64,000 bases of DNA, from the NCBI GenBank assembly GCA_017616015.1, contig JAFZYY010000009.1, positions 1 through 64,000 on the forward strand, in the 5' to 3' direction. The notes under the pieces are model-generated. The model saw only the letters and a program-made list of their open reading frames with translations, ran no database searches and was not told the DNA's origin. The position numbers and the translations under genes were made by a program. Positions within the stretch are counted from its first letter, which is position 1; every line of letters starts with the position of its first letter. Below are positions 36,307 through 46,898 of this stretch, one piece after another. This DNA is from Alphaproteobacteria bacterium (GTDB lineage Bacteria; Pseudomonadota; Alphaproteobacteria; CAAGCB01; CAG-977).

Positions 36307-39300
36307 GGTTTCCTCCCGCCGCTTTTTCCTTAATCGTTTCAAACAGGGCAAACAGCGCGGGAATGAAGAATATCCCGACGAAAGTCGCCGCGATCATGCC
36401 GAAAAAGACGCTTGTTCCGATGGCAATCTGGCTTGCCGCGCCGGCGCCGGTCGCAACGATCATCGGGAACACGCCCAGAATGAACGTCAACGCCGTCATT
36501 AAAACCGCCCGGAATCGTTCTTCAGCGCCTTTTTGGGACGCTTCCAGAATGCTCGCGCCTTTTTCGCGGTAGTCTTTCGTAAACTCGACAATCAGAATTG
36601 CGTTTTTTGCCGCCAGACCGATCAGCATGACCAAGCCCAACTGCGCGTAAATGCTTAAAGTCTGTCCCATCAGATGCAGTCCCGCCAACGCGCCCAAAAC
36701 GGCGAATACGGTCGAAAACATTACCGCAAACGCCAGCATCCAGCTTTCATACAAAGCGACCAGAAACAGATAGCAGAACACCAACGCCAGCATAATCAGG
36801 AAAACGGCCAGTCCGGACGCTTCGATTTCCTGCAGGCTCAAGCCCGTCCAGGCGATATTATATCCTTTCGGCAAATCGCTTTTTGCCGCTTTCACGACCG
36901 CGTCAATCGCGCTACCCGTGCTGACGCCTTCAGCCGCCTGCGCGATGACCGAGGCTTCGGTGTACTGGTTGTAGCGATAGATGATTTTCGGCGCCATAAC
37001 CGTGCGGACGGTCGCAAAGCTCTTAACCTGAATCATCTGTCCCGTTGAGGATTGAACGTACATATCCTCTAAATTCTTCAGATTTTTACGATACGGCGCG
37101 TCCGCCTGCAAAATTACGCGATTGACCTGACCGTTCAACGTGATGTTGTTGATGTACGAAGAGCCTAAAGAACTCTGTAAGGTGGAAAACAGCGTGCCGA
37201 CGGGGATTTTGAACGCTTCGAGCTTCGTTCTGTCGATGTCGAGGAAAATGCTCGGCGAATTGACGTCAAACGTCGAAAAGGCATAGGCGACTTCCGGTAA
37301 AGCGTCCAGTTTGGAAAGAAATTTTCCCATGATTTTATAGAGGTCCTCCGGCGTTTTCGCTCCGTCCGTCGCCAACAGTTCCAAAGACAATCCGCTGCTT
37401 TTGCCGACGCCGGGGATTGAGGGAAGGGCGAAAAATTCGATTTCCGCTTCCGTATTGCCCGCAAATTCTTTTGTCAGCTTTTCGGTCAGAGTTTCCAAAG
37501 ACAGGTCTTTGGTCGTTCTTTTGCTCCAGTCCTCCAGACCGACCACGCCGAAAGCCGTGTTTTCGCCGGAGGCGCTCAACATACTGTAACCCGCAACGCC
37601 GATGAAGTATTTAACGCCTTTTGTTTTCAGAACGGTCTTGCCGATTTTATCCAGAAACTCCTGCGTCGTTTTGACGGGCGTCGTGCTGGGCAGTTGGAAG
37701 TTTGCCAAAATCAGACCCTGATCTTCTTCCGGTAAAAATGATGTCGCCGTCCTGTCAAACCCGACCGCGGCAACCGCTATGGCGATGATTAACAGAATGC
37801 TTGTCAAAACAAGACCGGACGACAATTTTCCAACGACAAAGCTGTATTTTTCTTTGCAAAAGTCAATAAAGCGGTTGAAGTATTTGAAAAAGCCTTTTGC
37901 TTCCTCCTGCTTGTCGTTCTTTAAGAAAATCGCGCACAAGGCGGGACTGAGCGTCAATGCGTTAAAGGCCGAAAACACGACGGAAGTCGCAATCGTGACG
38001 GCGAACTGCTGATAGATTTTTCCCGTAATGCCCGCCATCAATCCGACGGGCACGAAAATCGCCAGCAAAACGAACGTGGTCGCGATGACCGCGCTGCCGA
38101 TTTGTTGCATCGCTTTGATCGACGCGTCAAAAGAGTTGAGCTTTTCCTCCGCCATTAAGTATTCCACGCGCTCGACAACGATAATCGCGTCGTCAACGAC
38201 CAGACCGATGGCTAAAATCATCGCGAATAAGGTCAGAATGTTGATGTCGAAACCGAGCAGATAAATCACGGCAAACGTCGCAATCAGAGAAACGGGAATC
38301 GTAATCAGCGGAATCAGTGTCGTTTTTACTTTTTGCAGGAAAACGAACGTCACCAGAACAACCAGAGAAAACGTGATGACCAGCGTTTCGATGATGCTTT
38401 CGATGCTTGCTTTGACAAATTTTGTCGAATCGTAAGCAATTTCAAATTCGATGTCGTCCGGGAAGCCTTCTTTTAACGAAGCCATTTCCTTTTCGACGGC
38501 TTTCATAATGGAAAGCGAGTTGGAATTCGGCGTCTGGCTTAACATCATAATCACGGCTGGCGAGTTGTCATACGTCGCGTTCATCGTGTACGTTTCGGCG
38601 CCAAGCTCGACACGGGCGACGTCTTTCAAGCGCACGATGCCGCCTGCAGGCGACGTCGTGATGACGATTTCCTCAAAGTCCTTGACGGACTCAAGCAAGC
38701 CTTTCGCTGTCAGGGACAGCATTACGGTCGCGCCGTCGGGAGTGGGGGCGGAGGCGATTTCTCCGATGGACGCTTGCGTGTTCTGCGATTGCACGGCGTT
38801 GATAATATCGTTGTTCGTAATGCCCAGAGCGGACGCTTTTTCCGTATTCACCCACAGGCGCATGCTGTATTTCGGGGAATAAATTGTCACGTCGCCGACG
38901 CCGTTGATGCGCGCCATCGCGTTCTGAATGTTCTGATAAGCGAAGTTGCTTAAATACAAATCGGAATAGGTGTGTTTCGGCGAGCGCAAAGCCAGCATCG
39001 CCAACATGTTGGACGTCTGCGTTTTAACGGTAATGCCTTCCGCGTTGACGATGGCGGGCAGCTGGGAAGTCACCTGCTGCAAACGGTTTTCGACTTTGAC
39101 CTGCGCGATGTCCGGATCCGTGCCGATGTTAAAAGTGATTGTCAGCGTGTATTGCCCCGTGTCTGTCGACGTCGAGGACATATACAGCATGTTTTCAACG
39201 CCGTTGATTTGATTTTCGATCGGCACGGCGACCGTGTCGACCAACACTTTGGCGTTGGCGCCGGGGTAGTTCGCTTCGACGACGATTTGCGGCGGCGTGA

Positions 39301-39415
39301 TGTCGGGATATTGGGAAACCGGCAAAACAACGATTGCCAGTAATCCTAAAATGACCATCACGATGGAAATGACTCCGGCGAAACGGGGACGGTGAATGAA
39401 AAAGGACGAAAACAT
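36299..39415 (-). CDS. RND multidrug efflux permease, AcrB/MexB (HAE1) family
   Basis: 1038 residues with 12 membrane helices and two large periplasmic loops, the HAE1 size. N-terminus [17 protein letters not shown] and [14 protein letters not shown] are typical. The proton-relay Asp pair lies in [17 protein letters not shown] (TM4), and the C-terminal half has [13 protein letters not shown] with the conserved Lys. It exports hydrophobic drugs, bile salts or similar using proton motive force. Substrate range cannot be inferred. Follows the adaptor gene by 6 bases. Confidence 0.96.
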   Translation of the reverse strand: MFSSFFIHRPRFAGVISIVMVILGLLAIVVLPVSQYPDITPPQIVVEANYPGANAKVLVDTVAVPIENQINGVENMLYMSSTSTDTGQYTLTITFNIGTDPDIAQVKVENRLQQVTSQLPAIVNAEGITVKTQTSNMLAMLALRSPKHTYSDLYLSNFAYQNIQNAMARINGVGDVTIYSPKYSMRLWVNTEKASALGITNNDIINAVQSQNTQASIGEIASAPTPDGATVMLSLTAKGLLESVKDFEEIVITTSPAGGIVRLKDVARVELGAETYTMNATYDNSPAVIMMLSQTPNSNSLSIMKAVEKEMASLKEGFPDDIEFEIAYDSTKFVKASIESIIETLVITFSLVVLVTFVFLQKVKTTLIPLITIPVSLIATFAVIYLLGFDINILTLFAMILAIGLVVDDAIIVVERVEYLMAEEKLNSFDASIKAMQQIGSAVIATTFVLLAIFVPVGLMAGITGKIYQQFAVTIATSVVFSAFNALTLSPALCAIFLKNDKQEEAKGFFKYFNRFIDFCKEKYSFVVGKLSSGLVLTSILLIIAIAVAAVGFDRTATSFLPEEDQGLILANFQLPSTTPVKTTQEFLDKIGKTVLKTKGVKYFIGVAGYSMLSASGENTAFGVVGLEDWSKRTTKDLSLETLTEKLTKEFAGNTEAEIEFFALPSIPGVGKSSGLSLELLATDGAKTPEDLYKIMGKFLSKLDALPEVAYAFSTFDVNSPSIFLDIDRTKLEAFKIPVGTLFSTLQSSLGSSYINNITLNGQVNRVILQADAPYRKNLKNLEDMYVQSSTGQMIQVKSFATVRTVMAPKIIYRYNQYTEASVIAQAAEGVSTGSAIDAVVKAAKSDLPKGYNIAWTGLSLQEIEASGLAVFLIMLALVFCYLFLVALYESWMLAFAVMFSTVFAVLGALAGLHLMGQTLSIYAQLGLVMLIGLAAKNAILIVEFTKDYREKGASILEASQKGAEERFRAVLMTALTFILGVFPMIVATGAGAASQIAIGTSVFFGMIAATFVGIFFIPALFALFETIKEKAAGGNHE

Positions 39416-39421
39416 GGCGTT

Positions 39422-40594
39422 TTACTCCGCGTTGTCGGACAGAATGTTCAGCTTGAACGGTTCGTTTTCTTTTAAGGCTGGCGGACGTCCTTTCACCAGA
39501 TAGGTCTGCGGGGCAAACGTGTTTTTAACGATGTAGTTTTCACCCTGCGTGTCGATAATGTCGATTTTCTGTTTGTGAAAGCCGTTCTTGTCCGCCGTGG
39601 GGATAAAGTTGCCCGCGGGCGTCATTGTGACTTGGTTTTGAGGAACGGCGACGACGTTCTGATATGTCTGCTCCAGATAAACGGTAACGTAGGTGTTCGG
39701 AAGCAGGATATTGTTTTTATTGTCAAAAGCGACATAGACGGCGACCGAATTCGTCCCTTTGTCCAAAGCGTTTTCAGTGTATTGATAGACGCCTTCAAAC
39801 GGATAAAACTTCCCGTCCGGCAGTTGAAGCCGGATTTTGTTTCCTTTCAATAAATCGGACAAGCCGTTTGTCGAGACGTTTCGGATATAGTCTTTGTCGG
39901 TTAAGGAAAAAACGACTTTGACGGGCGTCACCTGCATAATCGTCATTAACGGCTGACCCGCGGGGGAGACGTAATCACCTTTTGTCGGTCCGACCGTGCC
40001 GATGATGCCGGAAATCGGCGCACGGATAATTGTGTAATTATAGTTGACCTCTGCCGCGGAAAGCTGCGCCTGCGCCTGAGCGAACGCCGCCTTTGCCGAT
40101 AAAAAATCCGCCAGAGCTTTGTCGCGGTCGGCTTGGGCTATGGCTTTTTTGCCGGCGGCCTTGATGCGTTTATAATAAGCGGCGGCATTTTGGTAGTTCG
40201 CATTCGCCTGCATTACGGCGGCGCGGGCGGTTTGAAGGTCAGCTTTGTAAGCGCCTTGCTCCAAAATAGCCAAAAGCTGCCCGGCGCGAACAAACTGTCC
40301 GTTGCACACATGGACGCTTTCGATAAAGCCGCTGATGAACGGCAGGACGGAAACCGAATGAACGGGCTCCACATAACCGATATAATGTTTGGAAAGCGTG
40401 ACGTTTTCAGGCGCCAGCGGCACGACGTCAATCGAAACGGTTTCGGGGGACGGGACGGGGGAAACGGGGGCGGATTTTTGTTCCTTTTTTAACGCAAAAA
40501 TTTCGTATCCCAGACCGACGATCAATACAATCAAAAAAATCACGACAAAGGAATGTTTCCCCGACGGTTTGTTTTCAGCAGCTTTTTTTTCCAT
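39422..40594 (-). CDS. RND efflux periplasmic adaptor (membrane fusion protein)
   Basis: 390 residues from the ATG at 40594; the longer frame start at 40651 adds an unlikely hydrophobic leader. It has an N-terminal membrane helix (about 14-34), a lipoyl half-motif near SVLPFISGFIESVHVCNGQFVRAGQLLA, a helical hairpin (about 110-175), a second lipoyl half RAPISGIIGTVGPTKGDYV, and beta-barrel and membrane-proximal domains. AcrA/MexA type, but with an uncleaved anchor rather than a lipobox. First gene of the pump operon. No regulator gene is adjacent. Confidence 0.94.
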   Translation of the reverse strand: MEKKAAENKPSGKHSFVVIFLIVLIVGLGYEIFALKKEQKSAPVSPVPSPETVSIDVVPLAPENVTLSKHYIGYVEPVHSVSVLPFISGFIESVHVCNGQFVRAGQLLAILEQGAYKADLQTARAAVMQANANYQNAAAYYKRIKAAGKKAIAQADRDKALADFLSAKAAFAQAQAQLSAAEVNYNYTIIRAPISGIIGTVGPTKGDYVSPAGQPLMTIMQVTPVKVVFSLTDKDYIRNVSTNGLSDLLKGNKIRLQLPDGKFYPFEGVYQYTENALDKGTNSVAVYVAFDNKNNILLPNTYVTVYLEQTYQNVVAVPQNQVTMTPAGNFIPTADKNGFHKQKIDIIDTQGENYIVKNTFAPQTYLVKGRPPALKENEPFKLNILSDNAE

Positions 40595-40706
40595 GGCATA
40601 TATCCGTTCAAAATAAAAAAACGGACTCAAGCATGGAACTTCGCCCCACAAAAAATAAGCTGTGTTTTAGGCGATAAAGGAACGGTAAAAAGGATAGAAA
40701 AACGGT

Positions 40707-42071
40707 TTACGCGGTGCGGTCTTTATTTTCTTCCGGCGGCCTGTCTTTCATTGATAACAACGGGGTGTATTCGAAAATAATCCCTTTTTTTAACAACTGT
40801 TTCGACAAACGCTTGTGCAGTTTACAGGCAAAAGGGGAGGCGTATTTTTGTTCGCTCAGATATTTCCAGAGCTTGTAACGCAACCTGTATTTCAGCGAAA
40901 AAAGTGTCAGATCAACGGTAAAGACGGGTTTGCATACGGGGGCGACTCCTTCTTTTGCGTTGTTTACCAGCGGAATATGAATGTTTTCTTCAATGATTTT
41001 CAGCAGATGAACGGGGCGCTGATTCAAATCGTCGATCGCTTTCTGACAGCCTTTGACAATGTCTTTGCGCCAAACATCGTCTTTTAAAAGTTTTTGGCAC
41101 AATTCCCGGCATTCGGCGGGGGATTCAAAGGTCGGAATGTCGATATACGGCGACATACGTTTCAAATCCGGTTTCGGCGGGGAAATCAGACAGGCGTTTG
41201 AAGCCATCACGTCCGCGACGCGCCACGAAAGCCCGATCGGCGCCTGATAATTGTATAAGTGCGGAGAAATCAGGGAGGAATTTAAAACATCTTCCATCGT
41301 CTGCAGGGTTACGACGGGATCGAAATTAAAGCATTTCAGCAAATCCCACGAATAAGCACCGCAAAACCTGAAATTGTTCGGAATGCCGAAACATTCCAGT
41401 CCCAAGTCGACCAAAGCGTCCAAAGTTTTGATTCTGATGTTTGACGTTTTAAGCTGCGTGTATTCTATGGACAGGATTCCTTTTTCTTCCGCCTCCCGTA
41501 TTTTACGGCGGAAAGTTTCATTGTCGCGGACTTCGTTCATAAAGATGTAAGTGTAATCGACTCCCCAGCCGACGAAGCCGACAAAGCCGATATTTCTTTT
41601 AATAGGCATTTCTTTGGCCCGGATTGCCGTCATGTATCCGGTATAGAAATTCCGTTCCGCCCGTATGCCGAAATCTTTTGCCAGCAATTCGGGAAAGATG
41701 TTTTCCCAGCCGCTGTGCATAAAGAAATAGCGTTCCGGATTTTTACGGATATAGTCCTGATTTTGCATATACATCGGAGAATCCGCCGTATAAACGACAA
41801 CGGGACAGTCCGTGTTTTCCAGAAAAAGCAGCGGGATATCATGGTTCGGCGTTATAATCAGCTCGGGGCGGAACCGCTTGATTTTTTTGAGCAGAATCTT
41901 TTCCGCTTTCGGATTATGACGCGGATAGCCGGGAATATCGTTGACTTTCAATAAAAAGACGTCGTTCCCGTTTTCCGCCAGACAATCAACGATGCTTTGG
42001 AAAAAGATATCCAGTTTTCCCGAAACGATCTGATGCACGTTTGAAAGGACTGAAAAAAGGATCCTACTCAT
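40707..42071 (-). CDS. CgeB-like glycosyltransferase, last gene of the glycan cluster
   Basis: 454 residues, GT-B-like. The N-terminal half has VVVYTADSPMYMQNQ and GFVGFVGWGVDYTYIF; the C-terminal half has NYQAPIGLSWRVADVMASNACLISPP, the region that in CgeB/GT1-like enzymes binds the nucleotide sugar. The tail contains YKLWKYLSEQ, similar to a repeated motif in the sulfotransferase-like protein of this cluster. Donor and acceptor sugars are unknown. The gene lies 2 bases after the methyltransferase gene and is the distal end of the minus-strand cluster. Confidence 0.75.
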   Translation of the reverse strand: MSRILFSVLSNVHQIVSGKLDIFFQSIVDCLAENGNDVFLLKVNDIPGYPRHNPKAEKILLKKIKRFRPELIITPNHDIPLLFLENTDCPVVVYTADSPMYMQNQDYIRKNPERYFFMHSGWENIFPELLAKDFGIRAERNFYTGYMTAIRAKEMPIKRNIGFVGFVGWGVDYTYIFMNEVRDNETFRRKIREAEEKGILSIEYTQLKTSNIRIKTLDALVDLGLECFGIPNNFRFCGAYSWDLLKCFNFDPVVTLQTMEDVLNSSLISPHLYNYQAPIGLSWRVADVMASNACLISPPKPDLKRMSPYIDIPTFESPAECRELCQKLLKDDVWRKDIVKGCQKAIDDLNQRPVHLLKIIEENIHIPLVNNAKEGVAPVCKPVFTVDLTLFSLKYRLRYKLWKYLSEQKYASPFACKLHKRLSKQLLKKGIIFEYTPLLSMKDRPPEENKDRTA

Positions 42072-42073
42072 CG

Positions 42074-42823
42074 TTACACCTGTTTTAATTTACAGTTCAC
42101 AAAGATTTCGCATCCGGCTTGCGGAAAATACTTTGTCATCGCGTACAGTCCGTCAAGCAGATTGTCGTCTATCAGTTTGGAATCCAGCAGTTTTTGCATT
42201 TTCGGGTGATCGAACGGTTTGATGAAATAAGATCCTTTGTCGCAGATTTCCAGACCGTGCCGTTCAACGAATTCCGACAGGGAGTCCGTGTTGAACGTGC
42301 TGTGCCGCTGAAATTTTTTAGCGGAATCGGTTAATTCGTTTATGTCTTTTATCAGTCCGGCTTCATACGCCCACAACAGGAGGAAGGATCTTGAATTCGG
42401 GACGTTGATAAGCAGAACCGTGTCGTTGTTCAGCAAAGAAACGATTTTTTTCATTTCCGCGTCGGGATCGTTAAATTCGTGCAGCAAAGAGCTTAAGATG
42501 ACGAAATCGAACGGGACTTTTTTCAGTTCGTCGATTTTATTTTCGATGAAGTCTTTATACACGGTTATTTTTTCGTTTTTATTTTTAACGGCGGTATCGG
42601 CGAAAAATTCCGAAGGCTCGACGATAACGGCCCGGTCGTAGTCCTGATAATAGTTGAAGATGCTGTCCGTGCCGCAACCGATTTCCAAAACGCGCCGCGG
42701 TTTGTATTCGCCTAAGATTCCGAGAATGTTCTTTTTGCGAAATTTTGCGAGGACTTCTTCAAAAGAATAGCTTTTATCGCAGTAATCCTTTTGGTATCTG
42801 TCAATATCCCTTTGTTCGTTCAT
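42074..42823 (-). CDS. SAM-dependent methyltransferase
   Basis: 249 residues from the ATG at 42823. Class I fold with motif I RRVLEIGCGTDSIF near residue 43, acidic loop in VIVEPSEFF, and FVILSSLLHEFNDPD as motif post II. The substrate is not evident. In a cluster with phosphoramidate-type enzymes an O-methylation of the phosphoramidate or of a sugar is plausible, as C. jejuni needs methyltransferases for its O-methyl phosphoramidate. That link is inference. Start lies 5 bases after the beta-propeller gene. Confidence 0.85.
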   Translation of the reverse strand: MNEQRDIDRYQKDYCDKSYSFEEVLAKFRKKNILGILGEYKPRRVLEIGCGTDSIFNYYQDYDRAVIVEPSEFFADTAVKNKNEKITVYKDFIENKIDELKKVPFDFVILSSLLHEFNDPDAEMKKIVSLLNNDTVLLINVPNSRSFLLLWAYEAGLIKDINELTDSAKKFQRHSTFNTDSLSEFVERHGLEICDKGSYFIKPFDHPKMQKLLDSKLIDDNLLDGLYAMTKYFPQAGCEIFVNCKLKQV

Positions 42824-42828
42824 CTTTT

Positions 42829-43752
42829 TTATTCCCTTACCAATTCCGCGTAACCGAAGCCGGTTTTGCCGCAACCGTTGCCGTTGTAGAACAGATACGT
42901 TTTATCACCGTAAACGAAACGGTAGCCGTAACTGACGTTTTCGCTGTCCCACCCCGTTTCGGACAGACCGATGCCGACTTCGTCGTCTTTTCTGGTCCAA
43001 TGAACGCCGTCGTCCGATTCCGCATAGCCCAGATAATAGCCGCGGGAATACGTCCGTATCGAATAAATCATTTTGTATTTTCCGCCGTCTTTCCAGACGT
43101 GCGGGCGACCGAAGCCGTGTTCGTCCGCGCTTGCGTAATCCATGCACTGAACCGGCTCTTTGTTCCATTGAATGCCGTCGTCGGATTCCGTATACATCAT
43201 TGTGTAAAGCGGCTTTAATTTGCCTTGCGCCGTCGTCCAGCCGTCTTTGAACGATCCGACATACCACATTTTAATTTTGCCGTTATCGTTCAGCACCTGT
43301 ATGCCGCAACGGGCGTAAATTTCGTTGCCGCGACGGTCCAGCACGGGCGACTGCGAATACCGTTTGAAAGTGCGACCGCCGTCTTTGCTGACCGCCAGTC
43401 CGCCGAACATGTAATAAGGAACGTTGACGCCTTGCTGGAAGCCGACGTAATACATATAAAGTTTGTTTTCGACTTTCAGCAAATCAAGCGCGACGCAACC
43501 GTGATCGTCAAAGGCGCCTGCTCGTCCGACGTCCAGAACGGGGAGCTCGGAAACGGCGTAAATTTCAGACGGATTTTCCGGATTGACATCGACATAACCA
43601 ACGCGGCCGACAAGCTCTTTGTCACAGATATTTACGAAAATCCGCAGAGTACCGTTTTTCTGCAGGAAGGGGATCGGACAAAGCGCAAATTGATGCCGCC
43701 AGCCGTTTTCGCCGTTTGGCGCATAAATCAGGCCTTTTTTTATCCATTTCAT
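42829..43752 (-). CDS. Five-bladed beta-propeller glycosidase-like protein (GH32/43/130-like)
   Basis: 307 residues from the ATG at 43752, which shares a base with the stop of the NeuD-like gene (TAATG). Repeated blades contain AVSKDGGRTFKRYSQSPVLD, MYTESDDGIQWNKEPV and YAESDDGVHWTRK, and GRPHVWKDGGKYKMIYS, typical of GH43/GH32/GH130-like proteins found in O-antigen clusters. No signal peptide is seen. Whether it is hydrolytic, phosphorolytic or only binds sugar is unclear. Confidence 0.78.
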   Translation of the reverse strand: MKWIKKGLIYAPNGENGWRHQFALCPIPFLQKNGTLRIFVNICDKELVGRVGYVDVNPENPSEIYAVSELPVLDVGRAGAFDDHGCVALDLLKVENKLYMYYVGFQQGVNVPYYMFGGLAVSKDGGRTFKRYSQSPVLDRRGNEIYARCGIQVLNDNGKIKMWYVGSFKDGWTTAQGKLKPLYTMMYTESDDGIQWNKEPVQCMDYASADEHGFGRPHVWKDGGKYKMIYSIRTYSRGYYLGYAESDDGVHWTRKDDEVGIGLSETGWDSENVSYGYRFVYGDKTYLFYNGNGCGKTGFGYAELVRE

Positions 43753-44450
43753 TATTCCGTTTCCCCCAGTACGCCGCAAAAAGCCTTCGCGCTGACAATT
43801 TTATTTCGTTGTGCCGGATTTCCCCGATAAACGCTGTTTGGTTGTGTTTTTTTGCTGACAACCGCCCCCATCGCCAGATAATTATCTTCGGCGACTTTCA
43901 CGTTGTCTGCTATCGATGAGTTAACTCCGATATAAGTATTTTCGCCGATTTCACAAAAACCGGAAATCACGACATGGGAAGTGATAAAACAGTTGTCTTT
44001 GATGACGGAACGATGTCCCAAGTGATTCCCACTCCACATGACGACATTGTTGCCGATTTTTGTAAAAGGTTGCAGGGTGTTGTTTTCAAAGATAAAACAG
44101 TTTTCGCCGATTTCAACATTGTGCCAGACAAACGCTCGGGAACTGACGTACGACGCTAATACGTATCCTTTTTCTTTCATCTGACGATATACGCGCGTTC
44201 TTTGGCGGTTTAGTTGTCCGCCTGCTATCGCAACAAAAGCGTTATACTTTTCGGGCGAATAATATTCTTCTATTTTTTCAAAAGCGACGACAGGCAGTCC
44301 CTGAAATTCTTTTTCGGTCAGATAACCTTCGTTAACGGAAAACGCGGCAACTTCGTATTCGGAATCGTGCGTAAAATATTCATAAGCTAAAGTTGCCGTT
44401 TCCCCTAAACCGAAAATGACCAGCTTTTTGGTTTTATTCAAATTTTTCAT
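43752..44450 (-). CDS. NeuD-like sugar O/N-acyltransferase (left-handed beta-helix)
   Basis: 232 residues. The N-terminal Rossmann-like domain (KLVIFGLGETATLAYEYF) is followed by hexapeptide repeats (EIGENCFIFENNTLQPF, NHLGHRSVIKDNCFIT, GENTYIGVNSSIADNV), the NeuD/PglD arrangement. The catalytic His is probably in NHLGHRS. Such enzymes acylate amino sugars with acetyl-CoA. With an ACP gene overlapping its 5' end by 17 bases, an acyl-ACP donor is also conceivable. Confidence 0.86.
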   Translation of the reverse strand: MKNLNKTKKLVIFGLGETATLAYEYFTHDSEYEVAAFSVNEGYLTEKEFQGLPVVAFEKIEEYYSPEKYNAFVAIAGGQLNRQRTRVYRQMKEKGYVLASYVSSRAFVWHNVEIGENCFIFENNTLQPFTKIGNNVVMWSGNHLGHRSVIKDNCFITSHVVISGFCEIGENTYIGVNSSIADNVKVAEDNYLAMGAVVSKKTQPNSVYRGNPAQRNKIVSAKAFCGVLGETE

Positions 44451-44658
44451 TGCCTATATCCAACAGGTCGGCAACCGTTTTACAATCGCGGATTTTCTGA
44501 ATGTCGGGGAACAGATTTAACGCTTTGCCGAACGTCAGCAAAGCTGTCGTTTCCGCCAGAGAATCCCATTCGTCCAAATCGGCCAAAACGTCGTTTTCGT
44601 GCAATTCTTCCGCCTGAATGGCCTGAGCAATTTCTTTTAAAAGCTCTTCGCGTTTCAT
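44434..44658 (-). CDS. Acyl carrier protein
   Basis: 74 residues, acidic, helical. The phosphopantetheine site is S33 in DEWDSLAETT, which differs from the DSLxxVE form of fatty-acid AcpP and fits carriers of dedicated pathways. It overlaps the NeuD-like gene. Together with the KAS III gene at 49869-50921 it implies an acyl group built on this carrier and moved onto a sugar of the surface glycan. Confidence 0.88.
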   Translation of the reverse strand: MKREELLKEIAQAIQAEELHENDVLADLDEWDSLAETTALLTFGKALNLFPDIQKIRDCKTVADLLDIGNEKFE

Positions 44659-44808
44659 TTGATTTTCCCTTGCCGTTTATTTGTCAGTCCGCCGACACTC
44701 TTTTATTAAAAGCATTTACCTCTTTTGTCAATTTAATTTCTGCGTCAAAGCGCCCGACGCCGTAATGCGGTCGGCATTACGGGCGGGAAATAAAAACAAC
44801 GGTTTTAA
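44659..44808. other. Intergenic hairpin within the glycan cluster
   Basis: CCGTAATGC (44760-44768) pairs with GCATTACGG (44774-44782), extended by CCCG/CGGG outside. On the minus strand it follows the first sulfatase-fold gene but lacks a T-run, so it may be a weak terminator or an mRNA processing hairpin that uncouples the ACP end of the cluster from the upstream genes. Confidence 0.45.
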
Positions 44809-46854
44809 TTATTTGCCGGGCGTCTTGTCGTCAAAGACGAATTTTATTTTTTTATCGATCGCGACCTCTTTTATACCCGTTTCCAGACTGTAAAAGGTTC
44901 CGTTGTCCTCTACCAGAAATTTCAAATCGTATTTTCCGGTGGGGACGTCTTTCGCGATAAAATTGAATCCGAAGAAATACACGCCGCTGTCGAGGACGAG
45001 GAACGGAACGTCCCGTGTGACAAGGTATGTCCCTTTCTTATTCGTAAGTATGAAATACGTTTTCACGGGTTTCTTGTTTATGCCGTCGGGCGCGTTTCCT
45101 TCTCCGGAAACGGTCAGCATTCCGTTTTTGCCGTTTAGCGTGTAGTAATATATTCTGACTTTCAGCGGTTTTGCGGCCGTGATGTTTTTTTTGTCGAACC
45201 GGCTTTTTTTCAGATAAGCGGTTTTTATTTCGTTCAATTTGTTCAGGCGAAATTCCTCAAGGATTTTTTTGTTGTTTTCCTCTTCGGGGATATCGAGCTT
45301 TTTATCGGTGATGCCGGCCGAATAAAAAATCAAATCGGATACGTCGGAAACGTCGGGATAAATGTCCTCGATAATCTTCATTTCCTTTTGTTCCTGATTG
45401 AAGTTTTTATACATCAGCAGGGGATTCGCCACGTTTTCCCGTCCTCTCTGCAGAGGGGAAAGCAGCCGGTTCATTCCGTGATCGCTCATGAAAATAACGG
45501 CCGTTTTGTCGTAGATTCCGGCTTTTTTCAGGCTGTTGAGGTAGTTTTTCAGCATCGTCATGTATAATTTCGCCGTCAGTTCGACGGGATCGTCTTTTCC
45601 TTCGCTGATATTTTCGACCTCGAAGCGCTCGTTGAGCATATAAGGTTCGTGCAGTCCGTGCAGGTGGTAATACTTAAAGACTTTCTTTTCGTTATCCGTC
45701 GAAATTTTATCCCTGAATTTGTTATAGAAATCGTCCTCTACGTAAAAAGGTTTCGCAAAAGGCAGAAATTTCTGAGTCTTGGCAAGGGTTATATGTGTCA
45801 GGAACTTGTGCGGCGATTTTTTGCGTATGACGGGAAAGGCGTGAAAGGCGACGACTTTCTTTATCAGTTTTCTGTACAGCTTATTCGATTTTCCCTGACT
45901 GTTTCGCGGTTTTAAAACAAGATTGTCCATAACGGAAGGGGACAGATACATAATGTTTGACAGCCACGGATAAATATAGTTTGTCCAGCCGTTTTTCTTT
46001 AAAACCGGCAACAAAGCCGTGTCGGCGGAATAAATCTTTTTCAGAGTGGCGTAATACTGTTCGTTGTGTTGAATGCTCCCATCAAGATTGATGCTCGTGA
46101 ACAGCGCGGGAATCGCGGCTGATGTTCCTTGGCTCCCGCGGGAGCTGACGGCGTTTTTGTAAAACTCGAAATCCTTGAATATTTCCGCGTATTCGGGATA
46201 TTTTTTCAACAATTCTTCAAAAACGCCCTGTCCGAAACCGTCCATCAGAACAACCGCAATGTTTTCGTTTTTCGAATAGACGTTGTATTCGGCTAAATCG
46301 AAACCGTAATACTTGAAAGAATAAATTCCGTTCTGTTCCTGATTTGCTTCAAAATTGTAAACGGACGGGGTTGTCGCAAAAACGATTGTCTGCATCACGA
46401 CGAGAAGCAGGCTTGCCTTGCGCAGAAACGGCAGAAAAGCCTCTTTTTTGAAGAAAACAACGGCGGTGATAATCGACACAAGCAGAAAGACAATGTCTGC
46501 GACGGCCGCTCCGATATGATTTTTCACGTTAAACGGCTCCCCGTTTAACAGTCCGACCTGCGGCATGATGAACAGATATTCGAAAAAGACGAATACGCCG
46601 GCGATGAACAAAAGGGACTGAACGCCCTTGTTCAGCTTTTCGTTTATGAAAAAAGAGGCGACGGACGCGGCAAGGGAAACAAGCAAAGCGACGGCCGCCG
46701 TCGTTATCACTTTCCGGATTAAAACGGAATAATCAACGGACAGTTCGGAATAATTCGCGATAAAGAAATTGAGAGGAATAAACAGAAAAACGGTCAGCGC
46801 GAAAAACAGGCTGACGGGTAATTGCCGGACGGTTAGTTTAATATTGTTGCTCAT
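44809..46854 (-). CDS. Membrane alkaline-phosphatase-superfamily transferase, copy 1 (LTA synthase/EptA-like)
   Basis: 681 residues from the ATG at 46854 (AAGGA site). Four or five membrane helices at the N-terminus (to about 190) are followed by a periplasmic sulfatase-fold domain: metal Asp in VVLMDGFGQG, probable nucleophile Thr in GTSAAIPALF, metal ligands in FMSDHGMNR. The C-terminal 150 residues look like a beta domain. LtaS, OpgB and EptA of this superfamily move phosphoglycerol or phosphoethanolamine from lipids to glycans. Here a similar phospho-decoration of the surface polymer is likely. It is a tandem duplicate of the next gene; identity is high over the whole length except the nucleophile loop and C-terminal domain. 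Confidence 0.8.
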   Translation of the reverse strand: MSNNIKLTVRQLPVSLFFALTVFLFIPLNFFIANYSELSVDYSVLIRKVITTAAVALLVSLAASVASFFINEKLNKGVQSLLFIAGVFVFFEYLFIMPQVGLLNGEPFNVKNHIGAAVADIVFLLVSIITAVVFFKKEAFLPFLRKASLLLVVMQTIVFATTPSVYNFEANQEQNGIYSFKYYGFDLAEYNVYSKNENIAVVLMDGFGQGVFEELLKKYPEYAEIFKDFEFYKNAVSSRGSQGTSAAIPALFTSINLDGSIQHNEQYYATLKKIYSADTALLPVLKKNGWTNYIYPWLSNIMYLSPSVMDNLVLKPRNSQGKSNKLYRKLIKKVVAFHAFPVIRKKSPHKFLTHITLAKTQKFLPFAKPFYVEDDFYNKFRDKISTDNEKKVFKYYHLHGLHEPYMLNERFEVENISEGKDDPVELTAKLYMTMLKNYLNSLKKAGIYDKTAVIFMSDHGMNRLLSPLQRGRENVANPLLMYKNFNQEQKEMKIIEDIYPDVSDVSDLIFYSAGITDKKLDIPEEENNKKILEEFRLNKLNEIKTAYLKKSRFDKKNITAAKPLKVRIYYYTLNGKNGMLTVSGEGNAPDGINKKPVKTYFILTNKKGTYLVTRDVPFLVLDSGVYFFGFNFIAKDVPTGKYDLKFLVEDNGTFYSLETGIKEVAIDKKIKFVFDDKTPGK

Positions 46855-46898
46855 AGAGGGTATCCTTTCATGCAGGTAAAAGATTTTTGCCGCGTTTG